Positions 1 through 5,329 of a stretch of DNA of 9,841 nucleotides are shown here, one piece after another. The notes beneath the pieces are model-generated. The model was not told where the DNA came from. It ran no database searches and worked only from the letters and a program-made list of their open reading frames with translations. Made by a program: the position numbers and the translations under genes. This DNA comes from CAWEPK01 sp049521495 (GTDB taxonomy: Bacteria; Desulfobacterota; Syntrophorhabdia; Syntrophorhabdales; WCHB1-27): NCBI GenBank assembly GCA_049521495.1, contig JBEKOT010000123.1, forward strand, positions 1-9,841, written 5' to 3'. The first letter of the stretch is position 1, and each line of letters opens with the position of its first letter.

Positions 1-125
1 GTGCTTACCTTGAGTGACCCGCAGGATAACACGCCCGGTTCTGTCCGTCACCAAGTTCCCCGGTCAGACGCAACCATGCAAAGCAGAAACCCGCCCTTAC
101 CGGGGCAATGGCCTATTTGCCGTCT

Positions 126-154
126 TTGACCCGCTTCGCTGTATGTAGTAGAAT
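126..154 (+). promoter_or_regulatory. Sigma70-like promoter of the first hybrid kinase
   Basis: A -35 box TTGACC (126-131) and a -10 box TAGAAT (149-154) are separated by exactly 17 bases. The predicted transcript start is near 161, giving a leader of about 23 nt before the ATG at 184. The -10 lies inside the dyad at 139-158. This is a match to the general sigma70 consensus by eye, without experimental support. Confidence 0.6.
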
Positions 155-158
155 ACAG
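139..158. promoter_or_regulatory. Dyad overlapping the -10 of the first kinase promoter
   Basis: CTGTAT (139-144) and ATACAG (153-158) form a perfect 6-bp inverted repeat with an 8-nt spacer. The dyad covers the whole -10 hexamer (149-154), a common position for a repressor operator. It resembles a LexA box at its ends, but the CTG to CAG distance is 14 nt rather than the 10 of the E. coli LexA site, so LexA is not claimed. Confidence 0.35.
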
Positions 159-183
159 GTAATCACGGAATAATCAGGTATTT

Positions 184-3100
184 ATGGGAGACTCCCTTCC
201 GGTAAGGAGGACAACGATAAAAAAGGGCCGCCCTCATTCCATTCCCTATCAGATGCTCTTCGATCTCGTTCGCGATGGCCTGGTCGTCCATCAACTGATT
301 TCAGAAGGCTCTGACCCCCGCTTCATCCACGCCAATCCGGCTGCCTGCGAGATCTTAGGCTATACAGCCGAAGAGATGAAAACATTGACTCCCTTCGACA
401 TCCAGAACGAGAAGGATATACCCTTCGAGGCGGAAAAGATGCTCTCCGGAAGTAGCCTTCGCTTTGAAAAGATGTTGATACGGAAGGACGGCTCGAAGTT
501 CCCGGCCGAGGTCAGCTCAAGGGTCTTCTATGATCGGGATCGGCCTATGGTTCTTTCCAGTATCAGGGACATCACCGAGCGCAAAGAAGCGGAAAGAAAG
601 CTTAAGGAGAGTGAAGCCACGTCGGCCCACGTTCAGCAGATGGCGCATGTGGGCCACTGGGAGCGCGATTTCTCTACGGGAAAAGTGCGCTGGTCCGATG
701 AAACCTACCGCATCTTCGGCCTCCGGCCTCAAGAGCGAAAAGTGGACGGGCCGTTCCTTTTCCAGCATATCCACCCCGACGACCGGGCCCGTGTCGAGAA
801 GGCCATGCGTGATGCTGCCGAAGGCATACAGCCTTACGACGAGATATACCGGTTCGTCCGTCCCGACGGAAGTACCCGCTGGGTACACGCCCGGGCCGAA
901 GTCACCCGGACCCCGGACGGGAAACCCATAAGCATATCCGGCACCATGCTCGATATCACCGAGCGCAAGCGGGCGGAGGAGACGCTGAAGCGGTACGAGC
1001 TTTTGGCCGGCGAAGCTCGTGACATCATACTGTTTGTGCGCCATCGGGATGGTCGCATCCTCGAAGCCAACGAAGCCGCCACGAAAGCCTACGGTTACAG
1101 CAAGGACGAACTCCTGTCCCTGACGGTCTACGATCTGCGCGGTCGGGAAGGCTATTCGCTCACAGACTCCCAGATGGATAAGGCCGACTTATCGGGCATC
1201 CTCTTCGAAACGGACCACCGTCGAAAGGACGGAACGACTTTCCCGGTGGAGGTCAGCTCAAGGGGAATCCGGATCGGCGACGAGCGGGTCCTGCTTAGTG
1301 TGATACGTGATATCACGAAGCGGAAGCTGGTGGAGGAGGAGCTTCGCAGGGCGCACGCCGAGCTTGAACAACGAGTACAGGAGAGGACCAACGAACTCTT
1401 GGCGGCCTATCGGTCGCTTCAACAATCCGAGGCGAGATACAAGAACCTTTACGACCAGGCCAATGACATAATCTTCACTATTGACTTGAAGGGCAACTTG
1501 ACTGGGGTAAACGCGAAGGGCATAGACCTTTTCGTTCCTCCCGGCGTGCCTATTCAGGAAATATCGCTCGGGCACCTCCTTACGCCGGACAGTCTCGCCC
1601 GCGCGGTCGCCATCATAGGACGAGGCGTTGTTGAGGACTCGGACCTGACCGACGAGCAGCCTTGGGAGTTCGAGACACGAGCCAAGGACGGCGGTCTTAT
1701 CTACCTTGAAGTCAAAGCCAGGCTCGCACGCGAACATGGAATTATTACCGGCATCAATGGTATCGCGAGGGATATCACGCGGCGCAAGAAGCTGGAGGAG
1801 GAACGGGCAAAACTCTGGTCCGCCGTGGAGCGGGCGGGTGAAGGCATCTTCATGTTGACGCTCGATAGGCGCTACAGTTATGTCAATGCCGCATTTTGCA
1901 AGACCTATGGCGTCACGCAGGAAGAGCTGGCAGGAAAAAGCACGGCAATGTTCCGCAGTGATCGCCACCCCCAACGGTTCCACGACACCCTATGGTCTGA
2001 GCTTGAGGCAGGGAACACGTGGTCGGGACGCCAGACGCGAAAGAGAAAAGACGGAGGGCTTGTAGAGGTGGAAGCAACTATCGCCCCGGTTCGTGACATG
2101 TCCGGGGCCATCATCCACTACGTCGGGGTTGAGAGGGACATCACCAAGCAGTTGCAGATTGAGCAACAGCTCCGTCAAACCCAGAAGATGGAAGCCCTCG
2201 GCACCCTCGCGGGAGGCGTCGCGCACGACTTCAATAACATGCTTGCAATAATTATAGGCAACTCAGAACTCGCCCTCGATGACGCTCAGAACGAAACGCT
2301 TCGGCAAAACCTCAACCAGATACTCAAGGCGTCAACGCGGTCGCGGGACTTGATAAAGCAGATTCTGACGTTCAGCAGAAGGGACAGAGGGCAAAAAAAA
2401 GAGATCAAGATGGCTCCGCTTTTGAAGGAGACCTGCGAGTTGCTCAGGGCATCGCTTCCGAGCACGATTCACATGAGCCTTAACGTAAGGACGAGGGCCG
2501 ATACAATACTGGCAGACCCATCCTTGATCCAGCAGGTGGTTGTAAACCTTGCGAAGAATGCAGCAGATGCCATGAGGGAAGCCGGGGGAAGGCTCACCAT
2601 CAGCCTTTCATCGGTCACCGTCGGTTCCGACTCTCTCGCGGATAAGAACGTGCAACCCGGTCATTATGCTAAGTTGACCGTAAAGGACAACGGCAGCGGC
2701 ATCGCTCCCGATGTGAAGAAGAGAATTTTCGAGCCTTTCTTTACTACTAAGGAGCAAGGCCGGGGCACGGGTATGGGGCTTGCCGTGGTTTACGGTATCG
2801 TGGAAGGGCATAACGGCGTGATCGAAGTGGAAAGCGAGATAGGCAAGGGTTCGCAATTCACGGTCCTCCTTCCGCAAGTCGATGCTTGTCCGTCAATGGA
2901 AGAAGACGAAGAAGCGACTGTCTGTTTGGGAGATAAACGTACACTCCTTGTCGACGACGAACCTGAAGTTGTGGAGGTGGCAAAGACAGTGCTTGAGCGG
3001 ATGGGCTGCCGGGTGACCGCCTTTACCGACAGCACCGAAGCCTTGAATCTGTTCTTGCAGAACCCTGAGGCCTTTGATCTCATCATGACCGATCAGACGA

Positions 3101-3240
3101 TGCCCGATCTTACCGGTATCGACCTCGCCCGGAAGATCCTGAGAGTGAGAAAGGATATACCCATTGTTCTCATTACCGGCTACAGCGAGATGGTGTCACC
3201 GGAATCAAAAGAAATAGAAAAGTATAAAAATTTATCTTGA
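184..3240 (+). CDS. Five-PAS hybrid histidine kinase with truncated receiver domain
   Basis: This is a soluble sensor kinase that should autophosphorylate on His in response to a cytoplasmic or redox cue and pass phosphate to an Asp. Domains in order: PAS about 22-140, PAS_3-type 149-263, PAS about 271-385, a coiled signalling helix about 383-422, PAS 418-535, PAS 546-655, DHp with phosphoacceptor His681 in the AHDFNN motif, then an HATPase with N-box Asn792, DNGSGI from Asp835 and GTGMGL from Gly861. The receiver starts near 920 (acidic Asp924/925, phosphoacceptor Asp970, Thr998) but ends at residue 1018, two residues short of where the conserved Lys should be (about 1020). The last codons are unusually AT-rich. 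No membrane segment is seen. The ATG at 184 has only a weak AGG upstream; a strong Shine-Dalgarno lies inside the gene before an in-frame ATA. The kinase core is certain; receiver function is doubtful. Confidence 0.95.
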   Translation: MGDSLPVRRTTIKKGRPHSIPYQMLFDLVRDGLVVHQLISEGSDPRFIHANPAACEILGYTAEEMKTLTPFDIQNEKDIPFEAEKMLSGSSLRFEKMLIRKDGSKFPAEVSSRVFYDRDRPMVLSSIRDITERKEAERKLKESEATSAHVQQMAHVGHWERDFSTGKVRWSDETYRIFGLRPQERKVDGPFLFQHIHPDDRARVEKAMRDAAEGIQPYDEIYRFVRPDGSTRWVHARAEVTRTPDGKPISISGTMLDITERKRAEETLKRYELLAGEARDIILFVRHRDGRILEANEAATKAYGYSKDELLSLTVYDLRGREGYSLTDSQMDKADLSGILFETDHRRKDGTTFPVEVSSRGIRIGDERVLLSVIRDITKRKLVEEELRRAHAELEQRVQERTNELLAAYRSLQQSEARYKNLYDQANDIIFTIDLKGNLTGVNAKGIDLFVPPGVPIQEISLGHLLTPDSLARAVAIIGRGVVEDSDLTDEQPWEFETRAKDGGLIYLEVKARLAREHGIITGINGIARDITRRKKLEEERAKLWSAVERAGEGIFMLTLDRRYSYVNAAFCKTYGVTQEELAGKSTAMFRSDRHPQRFHDTLWSELEAGNTWSGRQTRKRKDGGLVEVEATIAPVRDMSGAIIHYVGVERDITKQLQIEQQLRQTQKMEALGTLAGGVAHDFNNMLAIIIGNSELALDDAQNETLRQNLNQILKASTRSRDLIKQILTFSRRDRGQKKEIKMAPLLKETCELLRASLPSTIHMSLNVRTRADTILADPSLIQQVVVNLAKNAADAMREAGGRLTISLSSVTVGSDSLADKNVQPGHYAKLTVKDNGSGIAPDVKKRIFEPFFTTKEQGRGTGMGLAVVYGIVEGHNGVIEVESEIGKGSQFTVLLPQVDACPSMEEDEEATVCLGDKRTLLVDDEPEVVEVAKTVLERMGCRVTAFTDSTEALNLFLQNPEAFDLIMTDQTMPDLTGIDLARKILRVRKDIPIVLITGYSEMVSPESKEIEKYKNLS
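204..219 (+). promoter_or_regulatory. Strong internal Shine-Dalgarno facing an in-frame ATA
   Basis: AAGGAGG at 204-210 is followed after 6 nt by an in-frame ATA codon (217-219) of the first kinase gene. The annotated ATG at 184 has only a weak AGG (176-178). The spacing is ideal for initiation at 217, which would remove 11 residues, but AUA is a very poor start codon. It may be a mutated former ATG or a coincidence. Confidence 0.3.
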
Positions 3241-3421
3241 CAGTGGGAGTGTAGCAATGAGCAACAGCCACTTGAACAGAAAACGAGCGTCGGCACTACC
3301 CTCCCTAATCCGGTAGCGCGAAACGACATTTTCGCCCTATCCATGCGGACTTTATTTTTCACTCGGAAACCCCCCTCTGTAAACCCTTGACATTACTGCA
3401 TTTCGAGACCATGTTTTTTCT
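3241..3421. other. Gap between the first kinase and the small orphan gene
   Basis: No gene or good terminator is seen directly after the kinase stop. The kinase frame itself stays open after its TGA until another TGA at 3388-3390, giving 49 further codons, but these do not resemble the missing end of a receiver. The right end carries the promoter at 3387-3415. Confidence 0.4.
3387..3415 (+). promoter_or_regulatory. Candidate promoter of the small orphan gene
   Basis: A perfect -35 TTGACA (3387-3392) is followed after 17 nt by CATGTT (3410-3415), only a 3-of-6 match to the -10 consensus. The predicted transcript start near 3422 coincides with the first ATG of the downstream reading frame, which argues for a later start codon or leaderless translation. 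Confidence 0.4.
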
Positions 3422-3748
3422 ATGTTCTGCAAAAGAAAATACCGAATGGATACGGGTAACAGGGAACACGTGAAGCGGATAAACTCGCTTCTCCTGCGGC
3501 GAAAATATCAATTCGTCGTGGGTGAAGGGGGTGATAAGCTGAAGGGGTGGTGTGAAGAGGTGCGGGTGGACGGGGAAGCCTTTCTTGTCCTGAAAGATGT
3601 GATACTCGACATGGGTAAGGACGGAAAACGGAAGGAGTACCGGGAACACTCGGAAATCCGATTCTTTAATACGCCCTTCGCGGCATTCATCAATGAAGGC
3701 CGGGCGGCCGGGGTGGAGGGGGAAAGGACCGAGGTGGAGGAAGAATAA
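3422..3748 (+). CDS. Small unrecognised protein, about 92-108 residues
   Basis: I do not recognise the family. The protein is charged and soluble, with no signal peptide or membrane helix. A basic N-terminus is followed by alternating hydrophobic/polar stretches that read as beta strands (around residues 28-34, 44-50 and 54-62), then an amphipathic segment and a Glu-rich tail. A small beta-barrel (LSm/SH3-like) fold is possible but is only a guess. Possible starts are ATG 3422, ATG 3446 and GTG 3470. The GTG is the only one with an upstream AGGGA (3461-3465, 4-nt spacing) and room for a leader if transcription begins near 3422, and would give 92 residues. Codon choice on this strand resembles the neighbouring genes more than the antisense frames do. 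It stands alone, convergent with the arsC-like gene. Confidence 0.6.
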   Translation: MFCKRKYRMDTGNREHVKRINSLLLRRKYQFVVGEGGDKLKGWCEEVRVDGEAFLVLKDVILDMGKDGKRKEYREHSEIRFFNTPFAAFINEGRAAGVEGERTEVEEE

Positions 3749-3869
3749 TCCCTCCTTTCGCACACTGTGCCTTTTCCGCACATATGGATCTTATTCCCGG
3801 CAGCCGCTCGTTCGTTGGCCCAAAATAGAGCTTTTTCAGCTCCTGGTCGTGTCCGCTCTCTCTGCTGGT

Positions 3870-3901
3870 GTGACAAAACAGCCCACTCGGGCCGTTTTCA
3901 C
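3870..3901 (-). terminator. Candidate intrinsic terminator of the minus-strand operon
   Basis: Read on the minus strand, AAAACGGCCC and GGGCTGTTTT can pair over 10 bp (one G-U wobble) around a GAGT loop, with the U-run as the descending side of the stem. Short GTG/CAC outer pairs extend it. The plus-strand reading has an A-C mismatch, so the minus strand is favoured. It lies about 200 nt beyond the arsC-like stop codon, a long 3' tail. Confidence 0.4.
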
Positions 3902-4048
3902 CTTCCCCGCTCTTCCTGAGGCAAGTTATAGGCATTATTAGCTTTTTCGTTGGTGAGCGAAGTCAGGCACGACTTTTGCTTTTCCTACCCGTAATTTATG
4001 TCCGCAGGTCCGTAAGCCATTCTTCCCCGATTTAAGGCCCGCCATTCG

Positions 4049-4083
4049 CCGGCTCTCGACCCGGGTACCGGGTCGAGAGCCGG
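4049..4083. repeat. Perfect 16-bp-arm GC-rich palindrome
   Basis: CCGGCTCTCGACCCGG (4049-4064) and CCGGGTCGAGAGCCGG (4068-4083) are exact reverse complements around a 3-nt GTA centre. The palindrome lies 19 nt past the stop codon of the minus-strand arsC-like gene. Neither side has a T-run, so it is not a canonical intrinsic terminator. It may block exonucleases at the mRNA 3' end, be an extragenic palindromic repeat, or bind a protein. Confidence 0.85.
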
Positions 4084-4102
4084 TCCTACACTGGCCGTCA
4101 TC

Positions 4103-4618
4103 TCAGAAATGACCGCTTATCCACTCCCTGAGCTCGTCGCGGACGGCACGGAAGGCCTCTATCCCTTCTTGCGAGGGCAAGGCTGACAGGTCTCTGAGCC
4201 GGCCCTTTATCACGCGCCTCGCGGAGGGGAAAAAGGGGTGAAAAGCACAGCAATGAGAGCAGGCCCGGCATGTGAAGCCGCCGGCAGGCAAGAAAGGGCA
4301 CGAGCCCTGCGGTTCGCCGCATACAATGGCGACACAGTCGAATCGCACGCCTACGAAGGCCTCGATCCCCTTCGGGGATTGGCCGGAGATGTCGATGCCG
4401 ACCTCGGCCATCACGCGTACGGCTTCCGGACTCAGTTTACCGGGATTGAGACCTGCGCTGAACGACTCATAGGCGTCAGGCCGCATCGCCCTGAGGAGGC
4501 CCTCCGCCATCTGGGACCGGATGGAGTTGCAAAGGCAGAAGAAGAGGACCCTTTGTTTTCGCGGCAATTCGCCGCGCCGGCGGCGGACGCTCCCGGCGTC
4601 CGTTTCCTTTCGGGCCAT
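4103..4618 (-). CDS. arsC: ArsC / low-molecular-weight phosphatase-like protein with Cys-rich insertion
   Basis: This is a member of the low-molecular-weight tyrosine phosphatase fold, probably a thioredoxin-coupled arsenate reductase. Numbering is from ATG 4618. The P-loop CLCNSIRS has nucleophile Cys28 and Arg34. The redox pair expected in ArsC is present as Cys100 and Cys107 with six residues between, and Asp143 in RDLS matches the general acid, although the usual Pro after it is Leu. About 20 residues (roughly 112-131) containing Cys117, Cys120, Cys123 and Cys124 interrupt the normally short link between the second redox Cys and the C-terminal part. The canonical tail then resumes to the end. 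The start is uncertain: GTG 4645, ATG 4618 and TTG 4567 are all in frame and none has a good ribosome-binding site. It is the last gene of the minus-strand group, 58 nt after the Yip1-family gene. No other ars gene is nearby, so protein phosphatase activity is an alternative. Confidence 0.78.
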   Translation of the reverse strand: MARKETDAGSVRRRRGELPRKQRVLFFCLCNSIRSQMAEGLLRAMRPDAYESFSAGLNPGKLSPEAVRVMAEVGIDISGQSPKGIEAFVGVRFDCVAIVCGEPQGSCPFLPAGGFTCRACSHCCAFHPFFPSARRVIKGRLRDLSALPSQEGIEAFRAVRDELREWISGHF

Positions 4619-4623
4619 ACGAT

Positions 4624-4632
4624 AGTATAGCA
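4624..4632 (-). promoter_or_regulatory. Weak extended -10 upstream of the arsC-like gene
   Basis: On the minus strand TGCTATACT gives an extended -10 with TATACT at 4629-4624. No -35 match is seen 17 nt upstream. A transcript from here would start at about 4617, almost on the ATG at 4618, so it would be leaderless or use a later start. It could supplement read-through from the operon promoter. Confidence 0.25.
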
Positions 4633-4676
4633 CAAATTCTAACACCCCCTCGAAAGCCTTAGGGCGGCAGCACGGG

Positions 4677-5264
4677 TCAGATTACGCCCATCCGGCCCTG
4701 GGGGAAGAAGAAGCCTGTAAAGAGACTGGCAACTGCCGAAATCAGGAGTCTCACGGCAACGAGAGCGACAAAGTAGAGCGGTCTCCTCTCCGTAGGCGTG
4801 TTCATGAGTACGGGCAATCCCACGTAAAGGAGATAAAAACCGTAGAGGGAAAGAAGGAGAGCAATGGACGCAAGGGTAGGGATAATGAACAGAACACCGG
4901 CGACCCAGTAGGGCGTCGAAGAATAGACGCTCAGCTTCATCGCGTTCTCTAAGCTCCTCGCCGAATCGAACCTTGAGGCCAGCCCGTCGATGACAAGGGC
5001 AAAAAGATAAAGTCCCAGAAGGGAAAGGCAGTAAGAGACGATCGCGTACCCCAGGGCGCCCCTGAAAGGCGCGCGGTATCGGATGCCGATGAAAGAGATG
5101 CCGATCACAGTCATACCCACAAAATGGGCGGCGGCGGGGATAGCGGCGAGGATAGCTGCGTAAGACCTGTACAGGTCCCTGACTCCGGACCGCTCGCGCC
5201 CGATCACCGGCCAGGCTTCCCGTGGCCTGAGTATAATATCCAGGGCTCTCTCTACAAGATCCAT
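4677..5264 (-). CDS. Yip1-family five-helix membrane protein
   Basis: A 195-residue integral membrane protein of the bacterial Yip1/YIPF-like family. Five hydrophobic segments are visible at about 34-57, 69-95, 116-135, 136-155 and 163-187, with a short amphipathic N-terminus containing an LRPREAWP motif typical of these proteins. The segment around 117-131, with aromatic and Pro residues before a long hydrophobic pair, fits the conserved core. Bacterial members have no settled biochemical role; in eukaryotes the family acts in vesicle trafficking, which should not be carried over. The ATG at 5264 is preceded by AAGGAG (5270-5275) with 5-nt spacing, so the start is well supported. It lies 65 nt after the second kinase and 58 nt before the arsC-like gene on the same strand, consistent with one operon. 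Confidence 0.85.
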   Translation of the reverse strand: MDLVERALDIILRPREAWPVIGRERSGVRDLYRSYAAILAAIPAAAHFVGMTVIGISFIGIRYRAPFRGALGYAIVSYCLSLLGLYLFALVIDGLASRFDSARSLENAMKLSVYSSTPYWVAGVLFIIPTLASIALLLSLYGFYLLYVGLPVLMNTPTERRPLYFVALVAVRLLISAVASLFTGFFFPQGRMGVI

Positions 5265-5329
5265 GGCAGCTCCTTACGGACGATCCTCTCTCAGGACGGG
5301 TACCCGTGGGAAGCGGCGCAAACTGCCGA

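Larger units (their letters stand above)
1..183. other. Non-coding lead-in to the first kinase gene
   Basis: No convincing gene is seen here. The left edge is open in frame 1 for 42 codons, ending at a TGA at 127-129, but the translation has no recognisable motif. The right half holds the promoter and dyad listed separately. The stretch probably contains the upstream neighbour's untranslated region. Confidence 0.5.
3749..4102. other. Gap between convergent genes with hairpins
   Basis: This 354-base stretch separates the small plus-strand gene from the end of the minus-strand operon. No credible gene is seen: the short frames here lack ribosome-binding sites and family motifs. It contains a terminator-like hairpin (3870-3901), a weak GAGCT/AGCTC hairpin (3828-3842), and a perfect GC-rich palindrome (4049-4083). 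Confidence 0.6.

Noticed and set aside
1..60. Possible divergent minus-strand gene starting near 51 and leaving the window
   Set aside because: Only about 17 codons are visible, with no clear ribosome-binding site or motif, so it cannot be supported.
139..158. LexA box reading of the CTGTAT/ATACAG dyad
   Set aside because: The half-site spacing is 4 nt longer than the E. coli LexA consensus.
1258..1983. Open frame of 241 codons on the minus strand within the first kinase
   Set aside because: It lies fully opposite the coding PAS3-PAS5 region, and its translation has no domain features.
3237..3265. TTGACA at the end of the first kinase as a promoter -35
   Set aside because: No acceptable -10 hexamer occurs 16-18 nt downstream.
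3359..3781. Minus-strand frame of 140 codons opposite the small orphan gene
   Set aside because: Its Pro/His/Phe-rich translation looks like a shadow; the plus frame has the promoter, a ribosome-binding site and better codon choice.
4238..4630. Plus-strand frame opposite the arsC-like gene
   Set aside because: The minus strand encodes unmistakable phosphatase motifs here; the plus frame has none.
5296..5307. ACGGGTACCCGT palindrome between the second kinase and the Yip1-family gene
   Set aside because: It is a 12-nt loopless palindrome with no T-run and no associated promoter, so it is probably chance.
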